Positions 1 through 8,240 of a DNA stretch of 64,000 nt are shown here, one piece after another. Numbering within the stretch: the stretch's first letter is position 1; the number at the start of each line of letters is the position of its first letter. A program made the translations under genes and the position numbers. The DNA is taken from positions 1-64,000 of the forward strand of contig NZ_JAIXSL010000003.1 of assembly GCF_027484705.1 (NCBI RefSeq), given 5' to 3'. The DNA comes from Flavobacterium sp. (GTDB taxonomy: Bacteria; Bacteroidota; Bacteroidia; Flavobacteriales; Flavobacteriaceae). The notes beneath the pieces are model-generated. The model searched no databases, had not been told where the DNA came from, and saw only the letters and a program-made list of their open reading frames with translations.

Positions 1-29
1 TACTTTTATAAAACCATAAAAACACTGCC

Positions 30-716
30 ATGAAAAAATACTACTTCACCATAGCGTCAATCTTAGTTTTAGCCAGTGGGATAACTTCATGTTCTAACGA
101 AGAAACCAAAACCCAAAACCAAGTAGCATCACGACCATCAGTGCCGATTTTGGATACTGAAGTACGAATAGGAAACCAAATCTGGATGACCAGAAACTTA
201 AACGTGAGTCGTTACAGAAATGGCGATCCGATTCCTCAAGTAACAAGTATAATTCAATGGAAAAACTTAACTACCGGAGCATGGTGTTATTACAATAATG
301 ACCCTGCCAATGGAGCCAAATATGGCAGGCTTTACAATTGGTATGCCGTGAATGACCCACGAGGATTGGCACCCATTGGATGGCATGTTGCAAGTGATAG
401 TGAATGGACAACCTTAACAGCCTTTTTAGGAGGAGAAGCTGTAGCCGGCGAGAAAATGAAAACCACCGAAGGATGGTCCGTTCCAAATCTTGCAACCAAT
501 AGTAGTGGTCTATCAAGCCTTCCCGCTGGTGGGCGTAACTTTGAAGGGATCTTTTATAATTTAGGTAATTATTGCGATTATTGGAGCACAACAAACGAAA
601 CAGATGCCAGTTCCGAATGGGCATGGATCCGGTTTTTGATCTTCAATAATACACAAGCATATAGAAGCGCTTCTCCAAAGAAAGGTGGATTGTCTGTCCG
701 TTGCATCAAAGATTAA
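30..716 (+). CDS. FISUMP-domain lipoprotein
   Basis: The 228-residue product begins with a lipoprotein signal peptide: a basic start, a hydrophobic stretch and a lipobox ITSC with Cys21 as the likely acylated residue. The rest matches the Fibrobacter succinogenes major paralogous (FISUMP) domain. Recognisable parts are the GNQIWMTRNLNV opening near residue 49, a GRLYNWYAV segment, GWHVASDSEWTTL, a GGRNFEG segment, and the end SVRCIKD. Such proteins are cell-surface or periplasmic lipoproteins of unknown biochemical role. The domain resembles the C-type-lectin-like fold seen in other Bacteroidota surface proteins. The start lies just inside the left edge, so its promoter is mostly outside. Domain assignment is confident; function is unknown. 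Confidence 0.85.
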   Translation: MKKYYFTIASILVLASGITSCSNEETKTQNQVASRPSVPILDTEVRIGNQIWMTRNLNVSRYRNGDPIPQVTSIIQWKNLTTGAWCYYNNDPANGAKYGRLYNWYAVNDPRGLAPIGWHVASDSEWTTLTAFLGGEAVAGEKMKTTEGWSVPNLATNSSGLSSLPAGGRNFEGIFYNLGNYCDYWSTTNETDASSEWAWIRFLIFNNTQAYRSASPKKGGLSVRCIKD

Positions 717-736
717 AAGTTACCCGGAGATTATCC

Positions 737-866
737 GCGTGAGGGATAGAGCATTTGTCTGAGCTCTTTTTAGCGCTGTGCAACGGCGATAAAAAAGCGA
801 GTGCGAAAGCCCGACGGTGCCCATCAACTTCATTAATAGCTTTAACGTCAATGCGCCGGCACGCCC
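737..866 (-). repeat. Intergenic structured element, copy 1
   Basis: Read on the minus strand, this stretch opens with GGGCGTGCC and closes with CCCTCACGC. The ends can pair (GCGTG with CACGC). It shares AAAAGAGCTCAGACAAA and the word GCACTCGCTTTTT with copy 2 at 37187. It is longer than copy 2 because of about 35 extra bases after the head. The head lies 11 bp past the stop codon of the AraC-type gene. The central hairpin (CTTTTT arm and CGC with GCG and AAAAAG) is kept although the bases differ from copy 2. Function is unknown. Confidence 0.7.
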
Positions 867-877
867 AAACTAAAATA

Positions 878-1771
878 TTAAATCCCAGTAACCGAAGTAG
901 CTTTAGCAAATCCGACAGTTTCTCGATACCCTTGTGGCGAAATATCAGCGTTGGTTTTGAAAAACCTACTGAAGTAATGTTCGTCATCGTATCCCAATTC
1001 GTATGCAATTTCCTTTACGGCTTTGTTGGTCAGGTAGAGTTCGCGCTTGGCTTCGATGATGATGCGCTCTGAAATCAAATCGGTGAGGGTTTTGTTGAAA
1101 TGCGCCTTAGAAATTTTTGCGAGTGCTTTAGCAGAAATATTGAGCAATTCGGCATAATGACTCGGCGCGTGTTTGGTTTTGAAATGGAGCTCAATCGCAT
1201 CTTTGAGGTTTTGAAGCATGAAAGGTTCTTTGGTGTTTGTTACGTCGGTTGTAGCTTCCTGCAATTGCTCTTTTTTAAGTCTGGATGCGGTAATCAGGAA
1301 TATTTTGAGATATGAAATCAATAACTCGTATTGGGCCAATCCGGCGTTTTGCATTTCGGTTTTCATTTGATCGATTACCATATTGAAAGTAGTTTCGGCA
1401 CTTGCGTGAATCGCGGTGAATGGCGGCTGGTAGATGTTGTTGAACAAAACGCCATTGCAAGACACTTCCTGTTGGTGCATGTGGATGCAGTAGAAATCAG
1501 GGTGAAAGTGAATCGCAACACCTTCTATCGTTTCTTGCGTACAAATCATAAAAGGCTGATAAGGAGAAAAGGCCAACAACGAATTTTCTTCAAAAACATG
1601 CTCAGCAAAATCAGCTTTGACCTTTCCTTTTCCTTTCTTGACCCAAATCAGCGAGTAGTAATTGTTGCGTTGCAAATGGTCGTAATGGTTGTTGTCGGCA
1701 AAATGAAAAAGCTTAAAAGCCAAGTTTCCATTTTGTGGATTCGTAATGGTGAAAGCGTTCGAATGATTCAT
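878..1771 (-). CDS. AraC-family transcriptional regulator
   Basis: The 297-residue protein has an N-terminal cupin-like sensing half. Its C-terminal AraC/XylS DNA-binding domain lies at about residues 190-290, with two helix-turn-helices; the second contains [21 protein letters not shown], the usual signature. It ends [17 protein letters not shown]. Its start overlaps by 4 bp the stop of the DUF1348 gene in front of it (1768-1771), which implies translational coupling. It is therefore the last gene of a three-gene minus-strand unit with the AhpD-like and DUF1348 genes, and probably regulates that unit. The effector is unknown. Confidence 0.9.
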   Translation of the reverse strand: MNHSNAFTITNPQNGNLAFKLFHFADNNHYDHLQRNNYYSLIWVKKGKGKVKADFAEHVFEENSLLAFSPYQPFMICTQETIEGVAIHFHPDFYCIHMHQQEVSCNGVLFNNIYQPPFTAIHASAETTFNMVIDQMKTEMQNAGLAQYELLISYLKIFLITASRLKKEQLQEATTDVTNTKEPFMLQNLKDAIELHFKTKHAPSHYAELLNISAKALAKISKAHFNKTLTDLISERIIIEAKRELYLTNKAVKEIAYELGYDDEHYFSRFFKTNADISPQGYRETVGFAKATSVTGI

Positions 1772-2181
1772 AGGATTCTGCCTTTTTCTTCAATTTTCAT
1801 GTCGTTGATGCTCGCAAATCGTTTTTGCATGTAGCCGTTCGGATCGAATTCCCAGAGCTCGTTGCCATAACTGCGAAACCATTGTCCGGAATCATCCTGC
1901 CATTCGTATTGAAATTGCACCGCCATCCGGTTCTCGCGAAAACCCCACAATTCTTTTTTGAGTTTGTAATGGTGTTCTTTTTTCCATTTTCGGGTTAAGA
2001 ATGCTTTGACGGCTTCACGGCCATTGATGAATTCAGTTCGGTTGCGCCATTCGGTGTCAATGGTGTAAGCCAGTGCGACTTTTTCAGGATCTTTCGTGTT
2101 CCATGCGTCTTCTGCAAGCTGTACTTTTTGCTTTGCGGTTTCCAACGTAAACGGAGGCAACGGCAATCTTTGATTTTCCAT
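1768..2181 (-). CDS. DUF1348 / NTF2-like (SnoaL-type) protein
   Basis: The 137-residue cytoplasmic protein matches the DUF1348 nuclear-transport-factor-2-like family. Visible marks are [13 protein letters not shown] at the N-terminus, [18 protein letters not shown], a [16 protein letters not shown] strand and the end [11 protein letters not shown]. Family members form a cone-shaped pocket and are usually annotated as SnoaL-like, with unproven substrates. It overlaps the AraC-type gene by 4 bp and follows the AhpD-like gene by 62 bp. Co-occurrence with a peroxidase-like protein suggests detoxification of a small reactive molecule, which is inference only. Confidence 0.85.
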   Translation of the reverse strand: MENQRLPLPPFTLETAKQKVQLAEDAWNTKDPEKVALAYTIDTEWRNRTEFINGREAVKAFLTRKWKKEHHYKLKKELWGFRENRMAVQFQYEWQDDSGQWFRSYGNELWEFDPNGYMQKRFASINDMKIEEKGRIL

Positions 2182-2243
2182 AATTTGGATATAAAAGTAT
2201 AAAGGTAGTTATGAAAACTGACATAACTACCTTAGTTTTTTAG

Positions 2244-2783
2244 TTATAGCGCTGCGACTTGAGGAAAATCAATCTCAGTATTCGCTGTGTTGTTGAAGTA
2301 ATTCGTCAGAATATTGAGCGCGACATGAGCGACGGTTTCGGCTATTTCGGCTTCTGAAAGCCCTGATGCTTTTGCGGCATTAACGTCTTGATCGTTTACT
2401 AAACCGCTTTTGTTGACCAACGTTTTAGCGAATTGAAGAATCGCATTGGTTTTGCTATCATGGGCATTTCCCAAACGTGCGGCGTGGATGCTTTCGCTGT
2501 CTATTTTTACCAATTTCTCCCCGATAAAACTATGGGCGGCCAAACAGTAATCGCAAGCGTTGTTTTGGGCGACGGTCAGGGCAATCAATTCGCCAGTTTT
2601 GCCTCCTAATATTCCGTGGCTTAAGGCGCCGCTTAAGTTAAGATAGCCTTCCAATACTGCTGGTGCGTTTCCCATGGTACGCATCATGTTCGGAACCGAA
2701 CCCAATTTGCTTTCTACAGCGTTGAACAATTCTTTAGTTTTTCCTGTAGCGTCTGCTGGATTTAATGCTTTTAAACGTGTCAT
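2244..2783 (-). CDS. Carboxymuconolactone decarboxylase / AhpD-like protein
   Basis: The 179-residue protein is an AhpD-superfamily alkylhydroperoxidase-like enzyme. The redox motif C77-x-x-C80-x-x-x-H84 (CDYCLAAHS) is intact, and it sits in the usual context of LIALTVAQNNACDYC. The C-terminal half ends with YFNNTANTEIDFPQVA, a common ending of this subfamily. Members with intact CxxCxxxH reduce peroxides or peroxide-like compounds using lipoyl or thioredoxin-type donors. It is the first gene of the minus-strand unit that continues with DUF1348 and the AraC regulator. The exact substrate cannot be read from the sequence. Confidence 0.9.
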   Translation of the reverse strand: MTRLKALNPADATGKTKELFNAVESKLGSVPNMMRTMGNAPAVLEGYLNLSGALSHGILGGKTGELIALTVAQNNACDYCLAAHSFIGEKLVKIDSESIHAARLGNAHDSKTNAILQFAKTLVNKSGLVNDQDVNAAKASGLSEAEIAETVAHVALNILTNYFNNTANTEIDFPQVAAL

Positions 2784-2892
2784 CTTTGAATGTTTTTAAG
2801 TGATGTCTTATTGACAAGGCAAAGATGCGACGCTTGTGTTTCCAATGAAATGGAGGATTTACGCTATGTGATGGACAATTTTCCCTAACCGT

Positions 2893-4746
2893 TTAGTTAA
2901 TTGTTTTTTGAAGATCCTGAACCGTCGTCAAATGATAACCTGATTTCGCCTTTTCGAAGATTTGTCTCGCCCAGGTTTTTCCTTCAGGCGTTTTGACCAT
3001 TTCTTTGTAAAGGGTCTGCAAGGAACCTGTTCGGCTCGTAGCAATCATAAATTGTTCTATCGCAGGATAAGCAGGTTTGTATTTTTGGCGGATTGCGATC
3101 ACAAACCATTGGCGCTTGATGACGAAGTTGCCACCTTGGGTGAAGTGGAATTCCTTATCGATTTCGTCCATTTCTTTTTCCGTAATCTCTTTTGGTAAAT
3201 AATCAATGAAATGTTGTTTCTCATTCGTCGATTTGATTTTCTGGCTCAACCCTTTGATGCCGGTTTGTCTCCAGGTTTTCTGAATGTCATCAATCGCATT
3301 GAAATCTTCCGAAACCGGTACGATAATATTCGATGGAATTTTCGGAGTGTAAACCCATTCGTCCAATTTGATTTTTTCCGCGAGCGTTTTGTCACCTTTA
3401 ATTAGGTTTTCCTTGAAATACTCCACGAAGTCTTCGGTAGTGATTGATTGAAAAGCATGGCTATTGAAGTATGCTTTGAGGAACGCATCAAACTTATCGC
3501 GACCTACGGCATATTCTACGGTTTGTAAAAAAGCATAGCCTTTTTCATAAGGAATGTCGCTAAGCCCTTCGTCAGGATTCCGGTCTTTGGTGTCTACTTT
3601 CAACTTGGTGTCGGGATTGCTATCTCCATATTCAGTCATATTATCAGCCAATAATTTCCGGCTTAAAACGTCCTGCATTTTCGCTTCTTTCAAACCAAAA
3701 ACGGCTTCGCCAATTCTATGTTCTACATAAGTGGTAAATCCTTCATTGAGCCAAATGTCATCCCAGGTGGCGTTCGTAACAAGGTTTCCACTCCAGCTGT
3801 GTCCAAGTTCATGGGCCAACAAACTGGTTAATGATTTGTCGCCAGCCAATACGCCTGGAGTGAGGAAAGTCAGGTTAGGATTTTCCATACCGCCATACGG
3901 AAAACTCGGCGGCAATACCAAAACATCATATCTTCCCCAACGGTAAGGACCGAAAAGTTTTTCCGCTGCGTTCACCATTTTTCCGAGTTCGCTGAATTCG
4001 AAAGCGGCTTTATCTAAAACAGATTGCTCAGCATAAACTCCGGTGCGGTTGTCTATTGATTTGAATCCGATATCGCCCACAGCAATCGCCATCAAATACG
4101 AAGGAATCGCTTTGTCTTGTTTGAAAGTGTATATTCCGGTATCGTTTTTCTGTTGCGGATTGACCGCGCTCATCACCGCCATCAAGTCTTTAGGAACCGT
4201 AACTTTAGCGTTATAAGTGAAGCGAATGCCCGGAGAATCCTGACACGGAATCCAGGTTCTGGACCAAATGCTTTCGCCTTGGGAGAATAGAAAGGGTTGC
4301 TTCTTGTCGGCGGTTTGTTGCGGATTTAACCATTGTAAAGCCACGGCATCTTTGGTGGTGCTGTAATAAATATTGACTTTGGTCGTGTTGGCGTCGATCG
4401 TAATTTGTAATGGTTTTCCGTGAAATTTCACTTCTTCGCCAAGTTTGAATTTTGTTTCTTTTTCATCATCGCCTAAAGTCACTTTGGAGATGTTGAGCGT
4501 ATTTTCGTCGAAGATGATTTCATTTCCTTTGCTGATGTTGTCAATCGTCCACGAAGCTTTTCCGGAAATGGTCTGCGTGTCAAAATCAATCTTGATGTCA
4601 AGATCAAGGTGTTTTGCAACGGCTTCCTGAGGTTTTGAAAACGAATGTTCGTCTTTGACGGTTGTAGTTTTTTCGACGGTTGCGGTTTCTTTTTTCTGGC
4701 AGCTTATCGCCATGAACAAAACTAAAAGGAAGAAGGTGTTTTTCAT
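2893..4746 (-). CDS. M1-family metallopeptidase, lipoprotein
   Basis: The 617-residue protein is an M1 (gluzincin) aminopeptidase of the leukotriene-A4-hydrolase-like branch. It has the exopeptidase motif GGMEN at 285-289, the zinc site HELGH at 312-316 and the third ligand Glu335 in WLNEGF. The C-terminal helical region has the LTA4H-type arrangement. The N-terminus is a lipoprotein signal with lipobox AISC (Cys16), so the enzyme is probably anchored in the periplasm or outer membrane and trims peptides there. All catalytic residues are present and the length is normal. It is monocistronic, with 109 bp separating it from the AhpD-like gene downstream. Confidence 0.95.
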   Translation of the reverse strand: MKNTFFLLVLFMAISCQKKETATVEKTTTVKDEHSFSKPQEAVAKHLDLDIKIDFDTQTISGKASWTIDNISKGNEIIFDENTLNISKVTLGDDEKETKFKLGEEVKFHGKPLQITIDANTTKVNIYYSTTKDAVALQWLNPQQTADKKQPFLFSQGESIWSRTWIPCQDSPGIRFTYNAKVTVPKDLMAVMSAVNPQQKNDTGIYTFKQDKAIPSYLMAIAVGDIGFKSIDNRTGVYAEQSVLDKAAFEFSELGKMVNAAEKLFGPYRWGRYDVLVLPPSFPYGGMENPNLTFLTPGVLAGDKSLTSLLAHELGHSWSGNLVTNATWDDIWLNEGFTTYVEHRIGEAVFGLKEAKMQDVLSRKLLADNMTEYGDSNPDTKLKVDTKDRNPDEGLSDIPYEKGYAFLQTVEYAVGRDKFDAFLKAYFNSHAFQSITTEDFVEYFKENLIKGDKTLAEKIKLDEWVYTPKIPSNIIVPVSEDFNAIDDIQKTWRQTGIKGLSQKIKSTNEKQHFIDYLPKEITEKEMDEIDKEFHFTQGGNFVIKRQWFVIAIRQKYKPAYPAIEQFMIATSRTGSLQTLYKEMVKTPEGKTWARQIFEKAKSGYHLTTVQDLQKTIN

Positions 4747-4819
4747 TTCTGTGGTTCGTTTAACAAGGTAAATTAAAACAAAATTATTTTATGAATGACG
4801 GCTTGAAGTTGAATTAACA

Positions 4820-4858
4820 AAAAAAATCCCGTCCTGATAGTTTCAAAACGGGATTGTT
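4820..4858 (-). terminator. Rho-independent terminator after pdhC
   Basis: The inverted repeat AATCCCGT / ACGGGATT is followed, on the minus strand, by a run of T. It lies about 20 bp past the pdhC stop codon and closes the pdhA-pdhC unit. Confidence 0.8.
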
Positions 4859-4875
4859 ATTTTAAGATTTGAAAT

Positions 4876-6543
4876 TTACGCCAACATCGTTACCGGATTT
4901 TCCAGATATTGTCTTAATGTTTGCAGGAATTGCGCGCCTGTAGCACCATCAACGGTTCTGTGATCGCAGGCTAAAGTCACTTTCATCGTGTTGCCTACAA
5001 CAATCTGTCCGTTTCTTACGACTGGTTTTTCAACAATCGCACCTACAGATAGAATCGCTGAATTCGGTTGGTTGATGATTGAAGTGAATTCCGTGATGCC
5101 GAACATTCCAAGATTGGAAACCGTAAAAGTACTGCCTTCCATTTCGTTAGGTTGTAATTTTTTTGTTTTGGCTCTTCCGGCTACATCTTTGACGTTGTTT
5201 CCGATTTGAGTCAAACTCATTTGGTCCGCGAATCGCAACACTGGAACAACCAATCCGTCTTCAACCGCTACAGCGACGCCAATATTGACGTGGTGGTTGA
5301 TGATGATCGCTTCTTCTTTCCATTGCGAATTGACTTTCGGGTGTTTTTTCAACGCCATCGCGCACGCTTTAATCACCATATCGTTGAACGAAACTTTGGT
5401 GTCGGGAATGTTGTTGATTGTTGCTCTTGATTTCATTGCCTCGTCCATTGCCACTTCAATGGTTAAGTAGAAATGCGGTGCGGTGAATATGGATTCCGAC
5501 AAACGTTTCGCAATGATTTTACGCATTTGCGAATTTTTGATTTCTTCTGTATCAGTTTCGCCAGCCGGAACAAAAGGCCTTACCGCCGGAGCAGTTGCTT
5601 CTTGTGTCGGAGCCGATGAAGTTTGCGGAGCACTTGCAGTTGCAGGCGTGAAGTTTTCGATGTCGCTTTTCACGATGCGTCCGTTTTCGCCCGAGCCTTT
5701 CACTTGCGCGATATTGATGCCTTTCTCTTCAGCAATTTTCTTAGCCAAAGGAGAAATAAAAATTCTTCTTCCATCAGAAACCACTTGAATCGGTTCTTCT
5801 GATTTTTCTGTAACAGCTTCCGGTTTCGCTTCTGAAGTTTTTGAGGCTTCAGTTGCCGGAGCAGCGCCGCCTTTTTTATAGTTTTCAGCAATGCCAGTGA
5901 TGTCTGTTCCTGCAGGTCCGATGATGGCTAAAACGCTATCAACAGGGGCAGTTTCTCCTTCTTTGACGCCAATCGATAATAAGGTTCCGGCTTGGAATGA
6001 TTCAAATTCCATCGTGGCTTTGTCGGTTTCGATTTCCGCTAAGATATCGCCTTCTGCTACTGTATCACCGACTTTTTTGAGCCAAGTGGCTACAGTTCCG
6101 TCCGTCATCGTATCGCTCAAACGAGGCATTGTTACTACGACAACACCTTTAGGCAAACCTACAGCCGGAGCAGGAGCGGCCTCAGTTTTTTTATCTTCAG
6201 TTGGCGCTTCTGTTTTTGCTTCTTCTGTTTTTGTTTCAGCAACAGGAGCAGTTTCTGCTTTGTTGGTTGATTTCCCTAAGTGAAGTAAAGGTGTGATGTC
6301 TTCTCCTTCGCTTCCGATAATGGCCAAAAGAGAATCCACAGGAGCCGATTCGCCTTCCTGAATTCCGATATGCAATAAGGTTCCGGAATTGAAAGATTCG
6401 AATTCCATCGTGGCTTTGTCGGTTTCGATTTCTGCCAAAATATCGCCTTCGTTTATTTTGTCGCCCACTTTCTTAAGCCATTTCGCTACAACGCCTTCGG
6501 TCATAGTATCACTCAAGCGCGGCATCGTGATAATTTTTGCCAT
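4876..6543 (-). CDS. pdhC: Pyruvate dehydrogenase E2, dihydrolipoyl acetyltransferase
   Basis: This 555-residue E2 transfers the acetyl group from lipoyl-lysine to CoA in the pyruvate dehydrogenase complex. Domains in order: lipoyl domain 1 (Lys43 in EIETDKATMEF), an Ala/Glu/Thr/Pro-rich linker, lipoyl domain 2 (Lys175 in the same motif), a second linker, and a peripheral-subunit-binding domain at about 260-300. The catalytic domain ends with the ACDHRTVDG active-site motif. The two lipoyl domains are close copies. The gene follows pdhA by 5 bp, so the two are co-transcribed. E1beta and E3 are not in the window. Acetyltransferase identity is inferred from the pdhA neighbour. Confidence 0.95.
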   Translation of the reverse strand: MAKIITMPRLSDTMTEGVVAKWLKKVGDKINEGDILAEIETDKATMEFESFNSGTLLHIGIQEGESAPVDSLLAIIGSEGEDITPLLHLGKSTNKAETAPVAETKTEEAKTEAPTEDKKTEAAPAPAVGLPKGVVVVTMPRLSDTMTDGTVATWLKKVGDTVAEGDILAEIETDKATMEFESFQAGTLLSIGVKEGETAPVDSVLAIIGPAGTDITGIAENYKKGGAAPATEASKTSEAKPEAVTEKSEEPIQVVSDGRRIFISPLAKKIAEEKGINIAQVKGSGENGRIVKSDIENFTPATASAPQTSSAPTQEATAPAVRPFVPAGETDTEEIKNSQMRKIIAKRLSESIFTAPHFYLTIEVAMDEAMKSRATINNIPDTKVSFNDMVIKACAMALKKHPKVNSQWKEEAIIINHHVNIGVAVAVEDGLVVPVLRFADQMSLTQIGNNVKDVAGRAKTKKLQPNEMEGSTFTVSNLGMFGITEFTSIINQPNSAILSVGAIVEKPVVRNGQIVVGNTMKVTLACDHRTVDGATGAQFLQTLRQYLENPVTMLA

Positions 6544-6548
6544 AATGA

Positions 6549-7547
6549 TTATAGTTTGTGGGGAATAAATGGATAGTTTTCTTGTTCGTAAACCACATCG
6601 TACAATTGCTGTACTTCTGGGAATGCCGATTCTTCAGCGAAAGTGGCGCATTCCTCAACGAGATTTTTTACGCGTTCGTCAATGGCTTCGATTTCCGCAT
6701 CGGTGGCATATTTCTGGTCTTTGATCACATCAAGAACTTGCGTAATCGGATCGATTTTTCTGTATTCATCAACTTCTTCCTTAGAACGATACAATTGTGC
6801 ATCAGACATCGAGTGACCTCTGTAACGATACGTTTTCATTTCCAGGAATGTTGGTCCGTCACCGCGTCTTGCTCTGTCAATCGCTTCATGCATCGCTTCG
6901 GCAACTTTCACGGGATTCATTCCGTCAACGGGTCCGCAAGGCATTTCATAACCCAAACCTAGTTTCCAGATATCGGTGTGATTTGCGGTCCTTTCTACAG
7001 AAGTTCCCATCGCATAACCGTTGTTTTCTACGATGAATACTACCGGAAGTTTCCATAACATCGCCATGTTGAATGCTTCGTGAAGCGAACCCTGACGCGC
7101 TGCACCATCCCCGAAATAGGTCAAAGTAACGCCATCGCGGCCAAAGTATTTATCAGCAAACGCGATTCCGGCGCCTACTGGGATTTGCGCCCCAACGATT
7201 CCGTGACCGCCGTAAAATCCTTTTTCTTTAGAGAAGATGTGCATCGATCCGCCCATTCCTTTGGAAGTTCCGGTTACCTTTCCTAAAAGTTCCGCCATGA
7301 CGGCTTTAGGGTCAACGCCCATTCCAATCGGCTGAACGTGGTTTCGGTAAGCGGTAATCATTTTGTCTTTAGACAGGTCCATAGCATGCAAAGCGCCTGC
7401 TAATACGGCTTCCTGTCCGTTGTATAAGTGAAGAAATCCTCTGACTTTCTGTTGGATGTAAAGTGCGGCTAATTTGTCTTCAAATTTTCTCCAAAGCAGC
7501 ATGTCTTCATACCACTTCAAATAAACTTCTTTCGTAACTTCTTTCAT
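6549..7547 (-). CDS. pdhA: Pyruvate dehydrogenase E1 component, alpha subunit
   Basis: The 332-residue protein is the thiamine-diphosphate-dependent E1alpha subunit that, with E1beta, decarboxylates pyruvate and acetylates E2 lipoate. The ThDP/Mg motif runs from GDGAARQG through to VENNGYAMGT. The heterotetramer-type phosphorylation-loop region TYRYRGHSMSDAQLYR is clear. Length is standard for E1alpha. It is the first gene of the unit with pdhC. No E1beta gene lies beside it, an arrangement known in Flavobacteria, so the beta subunit must be encoded elsewhere. A candidate promoter lies at 7629-7660. Confidence 0.95.
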   Translation of the reverse strand: MKEVTKEVYLKWYEDMLLWRKFEDKLAALYIQQKVRGFLHLYNGQEAVLAGALHAMDLSKDKMITAYRNHVQPIGMGVDPKAVMAELLGKVTGTSKGMGGSMHIFSKEKGFYGGHGIVGAQIPVGAGIAFADKYFGRDGVTLTYFGDGAARQGSLHEAFNMAMLWKLPVVFIVENNGYAMGTSVERTANHTDIWKLGLGYEMPCGPVDGMNPVKVAEAMHEAIDRARRGDGPTFLEMKTYRYRGHSMSDAQLYRSKEEVDEYRKIDPITQVLDVIKDQKYATDAEIEAIDERVKNLVEECATFAEESAFPEVQQLYDVVYEQENYPFIPHKL

Positions 7548-7628
7548 CTGTTTTTGCTAACTTGAGTGTTGATGTATAATTGTTTTTTGAAAACGCAAAA
7601 GAGTAGCCTCACACAAATTTGCGAAAGG

Positions 7629-7660
7629 CAAAAGTAAAACATTCCCTGTAAGAAGTAAAA
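7629..7660 (-). promoter_or_regulatory. Candidate promoter of pdhA-pdhC
   Basis: On the minus strand TACTTTTG fits the Bacteroidota -7 consensus TAnnTTTG and lies about 80 bp before the pdhA start. The -33 element is weak, only a T-rich tract about 20 bp upstream. Motif match only. Confidence 0.5.
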
Positions 7661-7685
7661 TTTAAAAGCGTAATTTTTACGTTAT

Positions 7686-8168
7686 CTACAAGAAGTTTTT
7701 GTCGAAGGTAAACGGTAATAAATTTTTGAGCGAATCCGATTTGTAGATGGCTCCGATTTCTCCCATAAAATAAATTTCGATAGGCTGGTCTTGCTTGAAT
7801 TCATACTCGGCAATCGACTGTCGGCAAGCACCACAGGGCGGAATCGGGGATTGCGTTTGATTTGAGTCTGAAGCTGCGGTAATGGCCATTTTTACGATTC
7901 TGGCTTCGGGATAAACGGCGCCGGCCTGAAAAATAGCCACACGTTCCGCACACAAGCCCGAAGGATAAGCGGCATTTTCCTGATTGGAACCCAAAACTAC
8001 CTTTCCGTTGTCTAAAAGTAGCGCCGCCCCAACCCTGAATTTAGAGTAAGGAGCATAAGCTTTCTTGCGAATCGCAACGGCTTGTTCCATTAGATTCTGG
8101 ATCTCTTGCGGCAATTCCTGTAAAGTATCGAAGACGGAGAGTTGGGTGTTGATCGTAATGTTTTTCAT
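7686..8168 (-). CDS. cdd: Cytidine deaminase
   Basis: The 160-residue enzyme hydrolyses cytidine and deoxycytidine to uridine forms for pyrimidine salvage. The zinc-site motifs are complete: CAERVA (Cys ligand, catalytic Glu) and PCGACRQ (two Cys ligands). KFRVGAALL and an N-terminal helix match the homotetrameric Cdd family. It sits between pdhA and porV on the same strand. The strong terminator at 8181-8219 separates it from porV, and 138 bp separate it from pdhA, so it is probably its own transcript. The spacing from its start to that terminator is short, about 13 bp. Confidence 0.95.
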   Translation of the reverse strand: MKNITINTQLSVFDTLQELPQEIQNLMEQAVAIRKKAYAPYSKFRVGAALLLDNGKVVLGSNQENAAYPSGLCAERVAIFQAGAVYPEARIVKMAITAASDSNQTQSPIPPCGACRQSIAEYEFKQDQPIEIYFMGEIGAIYKSDSLKNLLPFTFDKNFL

Positions 8169-8180
8169 AAGGTATCAGGG

Positions 8181-8219
8181 AAAAAAAATCCAAATTTCAT
8201 AAAGTTGAAATTTGGATTC
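8181..8219 (-). terminator. Terminator after porV
   Basis: A 13-bp inverted repeat, AATCCAAATTTCA with TGAAATTTGGATT, is followed by an A-tract on the plus strand (T on the minus). It lies 20 bp past the porV stop and ends the porU-porV region. Confidence 0.85.
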
Positions 8220-8240
8220 TTATTAATTATTATTGATTGA

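Noticed and set aside
706..1008. 100-residue minus-strand frame over the repeat element
   Set aside because: It runs through element copy 1 and overlaps the AraC coding region in another frame.
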